A stretch of DNA of 64,000 nucleotides, from contig NZ_CP119677.1 of NCBI RefSeq assembly GCF_029318685.1, positions 4,021,001 to 4,085,000 of the forward strand. The letters run 5' to 3'. Positions 46,301-54,769 of this stretch are shown piece by piece. Each line of letters starts with the position of its first letter. The stretch's first letter is position 1. The stretch comes from Ruminiclostridium papyrosolvens DSM 2782. Lineage in GTDB: Bacteria; Bacillota; Clostridia; Acetivibrionales; DSM-1351. The notes under the pieces were generated by a model. It searched no databases and was not told where the DNA came from. It saw only the letters and a program-made list of their open reading frames with translations. The position numbers and the translations under genes were made by a program.

Positions 46301-48526
46301 GTCACTGTCATACCACAGCTCTATTTTAGCACTGGCTATTTTGTCACCGTCAGTACTGTTAACCTCATAGTGCCAAGCACTTATTTCATCATTTCTTGTT
46401 ACCACACTGTCAGACAGATTGAGTTCTATATCAGGGCTGACATCCTCCAGTACACGGAATTCCATTGTATACGGGTCAGACCATTTGCCCAGAGTGTTTT
46501 TGCACTCAAGAGTCAATGAGTATGCACCCGGCTCTTTGTACTGCAATTGTTTTTTAAAATCGGTATCTGTACCTTTATTCAACTGAGTAGTATCACCGCC
46601 GTAAGACCATCTGTATTCTGTTATTGGATATTTATCCAGAACCAGTTGTATGTTACCATCAGCAGATGTATTTTCAACGTTTATAATTCTGTTCTGTTTC
46701 CAAGAATTTGATGAAAGTTTGAACTGTGCAACAGGTTTTGTAGGATATACGTATACATAATCTGTGGAAACATACTCAACAACTGCTGCATCCTGTATCT
46801 CCTGCTTTTTATCTTCCGGTATCCCGATTAATACAATTTTACTTTTATCAAGAGTGTATTTGCAGATGACTTCTGCAAAGTAGCCGTTTTTATCAGATGT
46901 TGACGGGAATATGTAAGAGCCTGAAAAGAATTGATTATGGTCAACCTGTTCCCCATTTATGTACAGTTCGGTACTTTTAACCGTTGACATATCTGTGCTA
47001 TCAGAAACATCGCTGAATTGGATTCCGTCAAATGCAATTTCTCCAATGTGATTATTTATTTTTATGGTTGGAATGTCTATAATCAGAGGTTCTATATCAG
47101 GCTCGGGAGGAGTGGGAATTGTGCCTGTTAAAAATTGATTGCTTCCGCTTTTGGAATTATTATGCCCATCCAGATAGTTTACTTTTGCTGTTGCTTCTAC
47201 CCTTATTATGAAATTGTCCCCTTGCTTGGGAAGCTTCTTGATTTCTTCTACAGTGGTTTCAATACTAAAATTTGCAGTAACTGTATTATCTGCTATACTT
47301 TTAGACACAACATTTCTTGTTTTCATTTCAGTATCGGTAAGTTCAATACCTGATATATTGTGAATTTTTAAATCCCAGCTTTCTATATCCTGCCTTGTAT
47401 AATATACCGTTCTGGACACCGAATCCTTATAATACGGAATCCAGCCCTCCGGTACCGGCTCCTCTTCCTTTAGGATAACATAATCCTGTAGTTCACCTTT
47501 TACCTGAAATTCAAGTTTAACCTTTTGTTTATCCAACTCGCTGCCTTCAGGAATATCGGGCATAGGTGATACAGCAGTTACAAAGCACTGTAAGGGCAGG
47601 TCTCTCTTACCACTGCCAGATAGCTTATTTGTTTGTCCTAAATTTGGTACAGAAAAGGTTTGATACCAGACAGAGCCGTCAGGTCTTACGTGCCACATCT
47701 TTGCGCTGCCTGCCTTTTGAATTGTGGGTGCTGATTGGATATAAAGATATTCGTAAACATTTGGGTCGTAATGACCATTACCGTCAGGGATGCCTGAAAA
47801 CTTATCCACTGAGTTGAAGGTTTTATAAATCCAGTTTTTTAGTCTTTGAACTGTTTGTTTTGTATAACGATTTAAAGAATTGTATGCTGCATTATTATAT
47901 GAACTTATATTAGATGTAAGCCTTTTTTTTACTTGATTTTTATCACTCCAAGGTTCCTTTATCCAGTTCCTTTCCCGGAAGGTTGTTACAGTTGCTACAT
48001 TTATCATCCACATATTACTGAATACTTCCCCATTTATATCAAAACCCAGATACTTCCATTCCCCACGACTAGTCTCACATTTTTCTTTATGAGTTTTAGG
48101 GTTCTGCTCCTTGCCTTTGCAGTATATTCCTTCAGGCTTCAAAAAATAACCGCCGTCATATTTAATTTCCGGGTCCTTATTATCCAAATCACTATGTATC
48201 TGATATCCGCATTTAAAATAGTTTCCTGCCATACTTCTGTAGCTGCCGTATACCACAAGATTCTTCTGAGTAAATAGCCTGTGGTTTAAACAGTATGTGT
48301 TAGTGCCCCTTTTTATTGTTAACGGAACAGATCTTCCATTTTGTGTCGGCAGCAGGTTATTCCTTTTATAGTTATCGTATGTGGACTGGTCGAAAAACTC
48401 TAGGCCACCATTTTCGTATTTAAGTACAGTATAGCTATCCTCTGCCTGTACAATTATATCCGGAAAGCCAGTTATTAATAATACAAGGCATAGAATTAGC
48501 GAAGTAACTTTTGTATATTTGTTCAA
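43325..48526 (-). CDS. 1733-residue secreted surface protein with Ig/PKD-like modules
   Basis: A 1733-residue exported protein. A signal peptide (1-28, cleavage near VQA) is followed by a roughly 300-residue region of unknown type, several Ig/PKD-like beta modules, a Gly/Tyr/Ser-rich stretch (about 905-1060) with four degenerate GYSG repeats, and an alpha/beta segment (about 1060-1130, ILYVSDGDISEI) resembling a VWA/TIR-like Rossmann fold. Further beta modules follow to the end. No protease or transpeptidase motif is seen. The start is TTG with an AAGGTGA site 5 nt upstream, and it is coupled to the SLH gene 12 bp before it. It is probably displayed on the surface with that partner (inference). 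Confidence 0.85.
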   Translation of the reverse strand: MNKYTKVTSLILCLVLLITGFPDIIVQAEDSYTVLKYENGGLEFFDQSTYDNYKRNNLLPTQNGRSVPLTIKRGTNTYCLNHRLFTQKNLVVYGSYRSMAGNYFKCGYQIHSDLDNKDPEIKYDGGYFLKPEGIYCKGKEQNPKTHKEKCETSRGEWKYLGFDINGEVFSNMWMINVATVTTFRERNWIKEPWSDKNQVKKRLTSNISSYNNAAYNSLNRYTKQTVQRLKNWIYKTFNSVDKFSGIPDGNGHYDPNVYEYLYIQSAPTIQKAGSAKMWHVRPDGSVWYQTFSVPNLGQTNKLSGSGKRDLPLQCFVTAVSPMPDIPEGSELDKQKVKLEFQVKGELQDYVILKEEEPVPEGWIPYYKDSVSRTVYYTRQDIESWDLKIHNISGIELTDTEMKTRNVVSKSIADNTVTANFSIETTVEEIKKLPKQGDNFIIRVEATAKVNYLDGHNNSKSGSNQFLTGTIPTPPEPDIEPLIIDIPTIKINNHIGEIAFDGIQFSDVSDSTDMSTVKSTELYINGEQVDHNQFFSGSYIFPSTSDKNGYFAEVICKYTLDKSKIVLIGIPEDKKQEIQDAAVVEYVSTDYVYVYPTKPVAQFKLSSNSWKQNRIINVENTSADGNIQLVLDKYPITEYRWSYGGDTTQLNKGTDTDFKKQLQYKEPGAYSLTLECKNTLGKWSDPYTMEFRVLEDVSPDIELNLSDSVVTRNDEISAWHYEVNSTDGDKIASAKIELWYDSDNNGSVDTLIQEWNGLSDFPKYSPTQLGYYKFFVYAQDEFDGVNGQDTLSQFITDSEKKSASLECDFWVDNYQPLSDIYIDAPIERPNVDLYIMRDKELPQDKYEYLATNRVTMENALLGRNIIPNVNIWDMKTYEYSTPASTSSNTGTSYPQEEVQYTSAGYSGKLQRTSVTDNGGYHDFGHYESRTETKTISSGGGYSSGHGYGGSTPSSSISYSDGEGYTGSMSIQNYVYTSTPCGHSRSPAHGEGYFNWTRSWSGYSGTASRTVSYWVPNLQWISSYTGYYSGTIYKYVRQPYTDTWRGNSSKYILYVSDGDISEISDFISAVSKTDAKVILAGTTTIQKQYLDCAKFINTKDKTVQEILNEALEYIWEKTPAIQQSYILRNQQFTLNVGEDDLEKDEIVLRELQYAHDKDYFDNPTGQEAGTQAVFKADTGWTTEIKNSFSNVGKYQIYRRVKDKPSGAYGDNYSYYSGATEVDIYVHRKPIAKAALDWDFDGATNTYRTNWKDLSFDLDHNITRAKTDKGISDRKIMWKKEGGEWSYTIPENLSPGTYRIRYYVKDIENTWSDVFTMDINGTIFTDVPEIIFTLKDTPPMQFEAELRALKTTFRNPAFPVTLPAGEDLEVFNLWTRYPSNPYLTMALYNLSGTRLSGTKTVSYSTGTGNKSGNDISWNNIPYTVPDALIDGNYIFKITANAEQNKTITFPVTVKTPINLKGYINGKETTAHINTGDTALFKFTTSQYVSKAQLNFEGHTYTSDAGKIKLISNTGTVKTWELRLDIADGAYPDGRQGRAEFKAWLPSGISEIVYVDYKFLGVRAYSFAVTMMLDPGWRTYYFDTYKGIDDNRDGRIDRYPRRNNTDIPAIKMPINYYSLVGHSRRYIKAGYKIKGRVDIQGEPDYAAFSIHYNIKGSTHTDAVKLTRTSGSTYTFEWIIPLETDDNTFVSFDLITKKGASVYGSEKWVDSWDSRNTSRQVFYVKGKTTDDLNYVQSQ

Positions 48527-48538
48527 ATAATCACCTTC

Positions 48539-49981
48539 TCATGAATTTAATTTAAGCATTGTTTCTTTTGTAATAAACCCCTTTGCCCAAACCTGAAATG
48601 AAAAGACATTTCCACTGTCACCGTTTCCACCTACAACAGAAATCTGTCTGCCATTGATTAAATAAATTTGGTGTTTCCAATCAATATCTTTTAATCCATA
48701 GTCTAAATACTGGTCATGTATTTTCTTTGCCTGTTCGTAATCCTTCCCAAACCAGACTTTAAGCAATTCATAGGTGTATCTTTTTAAGTCCTTGTTGTAC
48801 TTATCAACCTCATAACTTAATATTTCGTAAAGCCAACCATCACAGTTGTCGTATAAACTCTCTCTTTGCCCTTTTTTTATTTGGCTCCTTTGAGTAGCTA
48901 TGCCAATTCCGTTTAGAGGTAAAATTAAACCATATGTATCATTCATATATTGAGTAAAATGATCCTGACTATTAAAGTAATTGATTCCGAAACTTTTATT
49001 TTTTTCACTGTAAGTAAAATCTATCTTTCCACCTGTTATAAGGCTACGGTTCTTGTACATTGCTTGAGCTGTCTCCCATATCTCCATCATTGGGAACAGC
49101 CCCTTATACAGTGTATATTCCTTGTTTTCATAGAAGCCTGCTGCCTCATTATCATATTCACCATTATTGGCGTTGCTGTTTTTCCATTTAAAACTTTCGC
49201 TTGACGATGGGATACTTTCAACCCTTACCTTTTTATCCAGCAACTTTATTATTATGACGGAAGCTTCAGCCCTTGTAAGTGTACCCTTGGGGTTAAATTT
49301 GTTGTTACTTCCCGTCAAAAGCCCCATGCGGTAGCAGTCAATTACATCCTGAAGATATTTACTTGTAATAGTAGGATAATCTGTCATTTTAAGCTTCTGG
49401 TAGCCTGTGTATACATTATCAAAAAAGCCTTTGTTTCCCTTGGACGGATATGGGTCACTTCCCTTTACAAAGTAATCACGGGGAACATTTTCATACTTTC
49501 CTATAGTCCTTCTTGCCAGACTTGCCGCCAGCTCACGTGTTATAGGCTTTGTATAGTCTGATATTTCACCTTTTGTCAAGATTCCTTCTTTAAGAGCTAA
49601 ATCTACAAAAGGTTTGAAATAAGGTACTCCCTGGGGTACTTCGGGGCTGTATCCTATTGCCCTCATGAGCATTAAAATATACTGTCCTCCCAAAAGCTTG
49701 TCATTTGGGCCAAACCTTCCGTGGGGATATCCGGATATTATTTCAAGTGCCGATATTTTGGCTATATGATTTCTTCCCCAGTGATTTTTAATATCATAAT
49801 ATTTAGCCAGTCCGGCATCTAAGCTTGCTTGGGTCAGGTTGTTGTATTTGTCTACAATGGGCTGCATCCGCATTGTAGTTGTTGTACTCCCCTGTGTACT
49901 TGAATTTTCAGCTGTTATGGGCAAAAGCGCTGATAATATAATTGCTGAAACCGTTATGGCGCATAAAAGTTTTTTTATCAT
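48539..49981 (-). CDS. S-layer homology (SLH) domain protein
   Basis: A 480-residue exported protein. The signal peptide starts at ATG 49981 (IKKLLCAITVSAIILSALL), with GGAG about 12 nt upstream; a farther in-frame ATG at 50083 would add 34 residues before the signal peptide. Three SLH-like repeats (about 40-245 of the mature numbering) end with LTRAEASVIIIKLL. A C-terminal domain of about 230 residues is unassigned. SLH domains anchor proteins to pyruvylated wall polymers. The downstream giant follows after 12 bp, so this is the likely anchor of a two-part surface complex. Confidence 0.9.
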   Translation of the reverse strand: MIKKLLCAITVSAIILSALLPITAENSSTQGSTTTTMRMQPIVDKYNNLTQASLDAGLAKYYDIKNHWGRNHIAKISALEIISGYPHGRFGPNDKLLGGQYILMLMRAIGYSPEVPQGVPYFKPFVDLALKEGILTKGEISDYTKPITRELAASLARRTIGKYENVPRDYFVKGSDPYPSKGNKGFFDNVYTGYQKLKMTDYPTITSKYLQDVIDCYRMGLLTGSNNKFNPKGTLTRAEASVIIIKLLDKKVRVESIPSSSESFKWKNSNANNGEYDNEAAGFYENKEYTLYKGLFPMMEIWETAQAMYKNRSLITGGKIDFTYSEKNKSFGINYFNSQDHFTQYMNDTYGLILPLNGIGIATQRSQIKKGQRESLYDNCDGWLYEILSYEVDKYNKDLKRYTYELLKVWFGKDYEQAKKIHDQYLDYGLKDIDWKHQIYLINGRQISVVGGNGDSGNVFSFQVWAKGFITKETMLKLNS

Positions 49982-50158
49982 GCTTACTATTCTCCTTTTT
50001 AAATTTACATAAAATTCTTCTTGGAATGTGTACTTTTGAATATGATAATTGATACAACATTTAAATACTAATAGCTGTAGCATTGTTGAACGAATATGAA
50101 AAACTAATATAATAATGAATTTACTCTAAGATGTGATTTTTTTCATTAATGACTTGTG

Positions 50159-50172
50159 TTGGACTAGTCCAA
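50159..50172. repeat. Perfect 14-bp palindrome in the SLH leader
   Basis: TTGGACTAGTCCAA is fully self-complementary and lies about 30 bp downstream of the predicted SLH promoter start, a typical operator position. Confidence 0.75.
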
Positions 50173-50205
50173 ATTTTCACTTATTTACTAAAACTTCCGA
50201 TTTTT

Positions 50206-50233
50206 ATTATATCATGGCTGAGATATGTGTCAA
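50206..50233 (-). promoter_or_regulatory. Promoter of the SLH-giant operon
   Basis: Minus-strand TTGACA (50233-50228), a 16-bp spacer and TATAAT (50211-50206). The leader is about 220 nt. Confidence 0.85.
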
Positions 50234-50296
50234 TAATTTTTTAATTAAGAATTTTGATAAATGATAACATATTAAATAAAAATTATAACAATAAAT

Positions 50297-50325
50297 TTGA
50301 CATAATTTGCAAAAAAATGTAATAT
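50297..50325 (+). promoter_or_regulatory. Promoter of the radical SAM gene
   Basis: TTGACA, a 17-bp spacer and TAATAT. It is divergent from the SLH promoter, whose -35 box lies 64 bp away. Confidence 0.85.
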
Positions 50326-50445
50326 GTTACTATTGATACATTTATTACGAGTTAACATGATGATTGCTATTAGGCAGCCGGAAAATTATACAAAATTTAT
50401 GAAAGGAATATGTATAATGTGAAAATCATTATACAGGGAATGTTT

Positions 50446-51744
50446 ATGAAATTAAAATTAATAGCACCAAAATCTTATGCCGAAGAGGCTGTAAACCCAT
50501 TTCCGCCTTATGTTTTGTTGGTTTTGGCATCATTATCTCCTAATTGGGTAGAGGTAACAATCGAAGATGAAAATGTTGAAGATATTAATTTTGAAGAATC
50601 AGTTGATTTAGTTGGCATTACAGTGATTATGCACAATGCACAAAGAGCATTTGATATAGCAGATGTATATAGAAAAAAAGGGGTAAAGGTTTTTATGGGA
50701 GGAATTTTTGCCGAATCAAATCCCGATGACTGTTTAATGCATGCAGATTCAGTTATAGTAAGCGAAGTCGAAGATATGTGGGAAGATATTTTAAATGATT
50801 TTAAGACTGGAAACTATCTTCCTAAATATCAGGCCGTAAAAAGACCGGAAATTTCAGACAGGCCTATACCACGCCATGATTTGATTAAAGATAAACCAGG
50901 TTATTTTTCTAAAAATTTAATTATGATTTCAAGAGGATGTCCAAACAGATGTGAATACTGTTCTTCAGGTTTGCATTGGAAAGGTCAGATTAAAACAAGA
51001 AATTTAGACGAAATCATTAGGGAAATTGAGTTGCTAGACCCAAGTAAACCAATAATGTTTATTGATGATAACTTAATTTGGAGTAAAGATTATGCAAAAG
51101 AGCTGTTTCGTGCTCTTATACCTTTGAAAAGAAAATGGATTAGTTGTGGATCATGTATAGATTCCGTGGAGGATTCAGAGCTTGTATATTTGGCAAAAGA
51201 AAGTGGTTGCTCATCTATGTTATTTGGATTTGAAACAATAAATAGCGAGGCACTAAAAACATCCCGAAAAGGATTTAATCAGGTTGAGAAATATAATAAT
51301 ACTATAGAAATATTTCATAAACTGGACATTGCAGTATTAGGAACATTTATTTTTGGGCTTGATGGGGAAACTTACAAAACATTTGAAAATACTGTGCAAT
51401 TCATTAAAGATTCTGAAATTGATATGGTAAATCTAAATATGTTATATCCTTATCCGGGTACTCCATTCAGAGAGCGGTTAAAAAGAGAAAACAGGCTTAT
51501 CGAATATGAATATGAAAATGAATGGAATACTTTTGCGTATAATAAAGTAATGTTTAGGCCTAAAAATATGACAGTAGAAGAATTAAGTAAAGGTTTTGAA
51601 TATTCGGTAAAGGAATTGTCAAGTAGAGAGATTTGCGCAAAAAGAGTCTCTGAAGCTATCAAACATAACCGATACCCAGAGTATGTTTTTAATCAAAACA
51701 TGAAACTAAGGCAACATGTAACAAAAATGTATGGAGAATATTAA
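50446..51744 (+). CDS. Radical SAM protein with B12-binding-like N-domain
   Basis: A 432-residue enzyme. Residues 1-150 look like a Rossmann B12-binding-like domain (VDLVGITVIMHNAQRAF, GVKVFMGGIFAESNPDDC) but lack the DxHxxG cobalamin motif. The radical SAM core starts near 155 with Cys165, Cys169 and Cys172 (SRGCPNRCEYC) and has TIEIFHKLDIAVLGTFIFG and PYPGTPF. It belongs to the BchE/P-methylase-like branch; the reaction is unknown. The ATG at 50446 is favoured by AGGGAA 5 nt upstream and by the typical KLKLIAP start. No substrate gene lies nearby. Confidence 0.85.
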   Translation: MKLKLIAPKSYAEEAVNPFPPYVLLVLASLSPNWVEVTIEDENVEDINFEESVDLVGITVIMHNAQRAFDIADVYRKKGVKVFMGGIFAESNPDDCLMHADSVIVSEVEDMWEDILNDFKTGNYLPKYQAVKRPEISDRPIPRHDLIKDKPGYFSKNLIMISRGCPNRCEYCSSGLHWKGQIKTRNLDEIIREIELLDPSKPIMFIDDNLIWSKDYAKELFRALIPLKRKWISCGSCIDSVEDSELVYLAKESGCSSMLFGFETINSEALKTSRKGFNQVEKYNNTIEIFHKLDIAVLGTFIFGLDGETYKTFENTVQFIKDSEIDMVNLNMLYPYPGTPFRERLKRENRLIEYEYENEWNTFAYNKVMFRPKNMTVEELSKGFEYSVKELSSREICAKRVSEAIKHNRYPEYVFNQNMKLRQHVTKMYGEY

Positions 51745-51754
51745 ACCTGATAAA

Positions 51755-52933
51755 TTATGTATCAAAATAAGAGTCGCCAGACACAATCTGTCTGGCAATC
51801 CCTTTCTCCCTATTAAACATAAACCTGCATATCAGAGAGGTTAAAGGTGAAACCAGAACAAGACCTATGCATCCTATTAATGTATGTAATATCTCCGCTG
51901 ATATTGACTTTGAATTAAATATATTCATTAGAGGTGTTCCCTGAGCCATATACACCATCATAACTGTTATGTAACTTCCCATATAAGCAAATAACAAGGT
52001 AGTAGTTTGGCTGCCTACTACGGATTTCCCAATGGTAAGTCCTGATTTCATAAGCTCTGCTTTCGTAACATTTGGATTGTTATTTACAATCTCCTCCAGT
52101 GCTGATGAAATATCTATTGCTAAATCAAGTATAGCACCTGAGCATGCAAGATATATTCCCGCCTGAAATATGGAAGTTAAATCAAGCCCCATGAACCCTG
52201 CGTACAGCAGTGATTCTGCTCCTTCCATCACAGCACCATTTATATTAAATATCCTTCCAAAGATAACTGCAAGAAAGCATGTTACCAATGAACACGTAAT
52301 AGCGCTGATTATAGCAGCATATGCCTTTTTCGTAAAACCTGCAACCAATAAAAGTGTAACAACCGTAAGGACATTTCCCACAATTAATGCAACAAATAGT
52401 GGATTATAACCATTTAGTATTGCCGGTATTAAAACTTTCCAGATACTTAGCAGTGCAAAGATAAAGGAAAGCAAGGTTCTAACCCCCGTATAGCCTGAAA
52501 ACAAAATTATAACACCTGCAAAAACGCCAAACAAAAGTATCTCTTTGTTTATACGGTAATGATCAATCATATTGGCAAAATTAATATTACTATTTTTATC
52601 AAATCCTATTAATACCCAAGCCTCGTCCCCTTCTTTGAAAAGCTTATCTGCGGACAGTCTTCCCGTGAGCATATTATTAGCCTGAAGTCGTTCACCTTTA
52701 TGAGAACCTGTCTTTATGTCAATGGTAACAATTTGATCTCCCAGTTTAAAGATTCCTGAATTATGTATTCCTAAATTATTAACAGAGATGACTTTAGCCC
52801 GAACACCTTCAGTGTATCTGTATTCTTGCTTCCGAAACCCTGTGGGAAGCATAATAAGAATTGCTATTACTATTAATAATGTTGCAATAAAAACCAATTC
52901 TTTTCTATTTATATTCATAAAAGAAATTTTCAA
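51755..52933 (-). CDS. YibE/F-like family membrane protein
   Basis: A 392-residue membrane protein. A first membrane segment (about 12-30) is followed by a 100-residue extracytoplasmic domain and then about seven hydrophobic segments. The family mark is DLTSIFQAGIYLACSGAILDLAIDIS, with the polar Asp in the membrane. The function of the family is unsettled. The start is TTG 52933, 6 nt from AAGGAG; the longer frame to 53008 is rejected because a terminator hairpin lies inside it. Confidence 0.88.
   Translation of the reverse strand: MKISFMNINRKELVFIATLLIVIAILIMLPTGFRKQEYRYTEGVRAKVISVNNLGIHNSGIFKLGDQIVTIDIKTGSHKGERLQANNMLTGRLSADKLFKEGDEAWVLIGFDKNSNINFANMIDHYRINKEILLFGVFAGVIILFSGYTGVRTLLSFIFALLSIWKVLIPAILNGYNPLFVALIVGNVLTVVTLLLVAGFTKKAYAAIISAITCSLVTCFLAVIFGRIFNINGAVMEGAESLLYAGFMGLDLTSIFQAGIYLACSGAILDLAIDISSALEEIVNNNPNVTKAELMKSGLTIGKSVVGSQTTTLLFAYMGSYITVMMVYMAQGTPLMNIFNSKSISAEILHTLIGCIGLVLVSPLTSLICRFMFNREKGIARQIVSGDSYFDT
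51776..51796 (+). terminator. Hairpin within the yibE 3' end
   Basis: A perfect 8-bp stem (GCCAGACA / TGTCTGGC) with a 5-nt loop lies 32 bp after the radical SAM stop but inside the convergent yibE coding region. No T-run follows. Confidence 0.45.
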
Positions 52934-52949
52934 ATGATGCTCCTTCTTA

Positions 52950-52985
52950 AAAACAAGGCTGAAATCTATTCCAGCCTTGTTTTTG
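52950..52985. terminator. Bidirectional terminator after alkaline phosphatase
   Basis: A 10-bp stem (AACAAGGCTG / CAGCCTTGTT) with a 10-nt loop and A/T runs on both flanks, between the alkaline phosphatase stop and the yibE start. Confidence 0.85.
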
Positions 52986-53008
52986 CATGTTCTTTTTACA
53001 CTAAGCAT

Positions 53009-54589
53009 TTATTTTAACTCCGTAATTGTAACCAATTTGTTGTATACATCAGTGTTCTCATACGCACCATTGAATAGCACTGCTCCCACTCCTGTTGCAT
53101 ACACCGGCACCGGAACTCCTGTGTGTGAATATGATGTCCAACCTATACCTGCTTTGTTATTTAAAATATGAGTTAATGTTACCGAAAGTGGGCTATATCC
53201 ACCATATAGTAAATCAGTTTCTTCATTATCGGTAGGCTTAGCTGCCATTGTTTCAGCAAAAGCAGTTTTGAGTTTTGACATTTCCCTATCTGACAATTCT
53301 AATGTCATGTAGCTGGGCTCACCTTTACGACTAATATCACCTGTAGTTTCGTTAACAAGTCCAAATTTTTCAGTAATTACAGAAAGTACTTTATTAAATG
53401 ATAAATTTGGATTTTTGGCTTTCATATCATTAATCAAATTATCGAAGGCCACATAGGACATTTTTTGATTATCTAAAAGTTCAAAAGCCGTATCATACCC
53501 TGTTGTTGCCTGTCCTATAGTCATACCACCGGTTTCATGGTCGCCTGTTACTATTATTAATGTCTCATCCGGATGCTTATGAGCGAAATCTATAGCTGCT
53601 TGGATAGCATTATCAAATGCCAAAACATCACCGATATTTGCTTTTGCATCATTAGCATGGCCTGCCCAGTCAACTTTTCCCGATTCAGCCATCATGAAAA
53701 ACCCTTTTTCATTATCAAGAACATCTATACCCTTTTTAACAAAATCAGCAAGAGTTAAGTCCCCTGCTTTATTATCAATTGCATAAGGCATAGCACCACT
53801 ATCTTGCACCACGGGAGTTACGGCATACACTTTTCCTGACTTGCTGTTAAGGTCCAAAATGTCTTTCTTTGTTCTTGCTATTGTATACCCATTTTCTTTC
53901 ATCACTTCATAAGCATCTTTTTGATCCTTTTTTGCCCCTGTTGGTTGGTTTATAGTACCACCGCCAAAATAATCAAAGTTTGATTTTGCCATTTGCATAG
54001 CTATACTATAATAATCATTTCTTGACGCAACATGTGCATAATATGCTGCCGGTGTAGCATGATTAATTGTTACCGTAGATATGATACCCACCTTCATACC
54101 CTTCTCTGCTTTAAGTCTTTCAGCAATAGTTTTAGGAACTTTAGAACTATCTATATTTTCCTGTTTATTGCCTGATTTGTTTCCTATGGGCTTTAATCCG
54201 ATAGTACCACTCCAGGTTTTAAATCCTGATGACAAAGAAGTCGCCGTAGATGCGGAATCCGGAACAAAGGATGTTGCATCATGAGTTGTTTGATATCCTA
54301 CTGCCTCAAAATTCTGGAAGTTAAGTTCTTTTAATGACATTTGATTATGTTTATTGATACCCTTATAGATTTGAGCTGAATTTACTTGTACTGCTGCCAT
54401 ACCATCCCCGATAAACATAAATATGTACTTAGGAGTCTTTGATGTATTCGATGTTACTGCTTCATTTTGTAATCCCACATTTGAAGCCTTAGCGGACGAA
54501 AAAACTGTTCCTACCGCTAATACCATTACGACTGCTAAACATAGTAAACCTGTGAACAATCTCTTATTAGGCATTATTTTTTTAACCAT
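53009..54589 (-). CDS. phoA: Secreted alkaline phosphatase
   Basis: A 526-residue exported phosphomonoesterase that releases phosphate from organic esters. A signal peptide (1-35) precedes the catalytic domain. Metal and active-site motifs are FIGDGMAA (Asp61 or 62 region), PDSASTATS with nucleophile Ser112, MMAESGKVDWAGHANDA and TGDHETGG. GGAGG lies 6 nt from the ATG. Two 11-bp-spaced TTACA boxes lie upstream near 54659-54674, similar to Pho-type direct repeats. Confidence 0.94.
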   Translation of the reverse strand: MVKKIMPNKRLFTGLLCLAVVMVLAVGTVFSSAKASNVGLQNEAVTSNTSKTPKYIFMFIGDGMAAVQVNSAQIYKGINKHNQMSLKELNFQNFEAVGYQTTHDATSFVPDSASTATSLSSGFKTWSGTIGLKPIGNKSGNKQENIDSSKVPKTIAERLKAEKGMKVGIISTVTINHATPAAYYAHVASRNDYYSIAMQMAKSNFDYFGGGTINQPTGAKKDQKDAYEVMKENGYTIARTKKDILDLNSKSGKVYAVTPVVQDSGAMPYAIDNKAGDLTLADFVKKGIDVLDNEKGFFMMAESGKVDWAGHANDAKANIGDVLAFDNAIQAAIDFAHKHPDETLIIVTGDHETGGMTIGQATTGYDTAFELLDNQKMSYVAFDNLINDMKAKNPNLSFNKVLSVITEKFGLVNETTGDISRKGEPSYMTLELSDREMSKLKTAFAETMAAKPTDNEETDLLYGGYSPLSVTLTHILNNKAGIGWTSYSHTGVPVPVYATGVGAVLFNGAYENTDVYNKLVTITELK

Positions 54590-54635
54590 GTCATACCTCC
54601 GACTATTAATATTCTGTTTATAGTTTACAATCAGA

Positions 54636-54674
54636 GTATTAAGCAGACATTAATTAAATGTAATTCTTTTGTAA
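54636..54674 (-). promoter_or_regulatory. Putative Pho-box-like promoter of alkaline phosphatase
   Basis: On the minus strand TTACA occurs twice 11 bp apart (54674-54670 and 54663-54659). The second overlaps a -35-like TTACAT that is 16 bp from TAATAC (54641-54636). Direct repeats with 11-bp period over a poor -35 are what PhoP-type activators use. Confidence 0.5.
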
Positions 54675-54695
54675 GAAAAAGAAAAAAATAAAAAC

Positions 54696-54740
54696 AGGAC
54701 ATAAGTACAATATCAGCTTTAAGCATTGTACCTATATCCC
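54696..54740 (-). terminator. Terminator of serA
   Basis: An imperfect stem of about 18 bp (GGATATAGGTACAAT pairs with ATTGTACTTATGTCC) is followed by GTTTTTA on the minus strand, 30 bp after the serA stop. Confidence 0.75.
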
Positions 54741-54769
54741 GATTTTATTTCTTTATTATAACCTTTAAA

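Larger units (their letters stand above)
49982..50445. other. 464-bp divergent intergenic region
   Basis: It holds two divergent near-consensus promoters (for the SLH operon and the radical SAM gene), the 14-bp palindrome and the long SLH leader. No coding frame is supported. Confidence 0.7.

Noticed and set aside
52934-53008. N-terminal extension of the YibE/F protein
   Set aside because: A bidirectional terminator hairpin lies within it and AAGGAG precedes the TTG at 52933.
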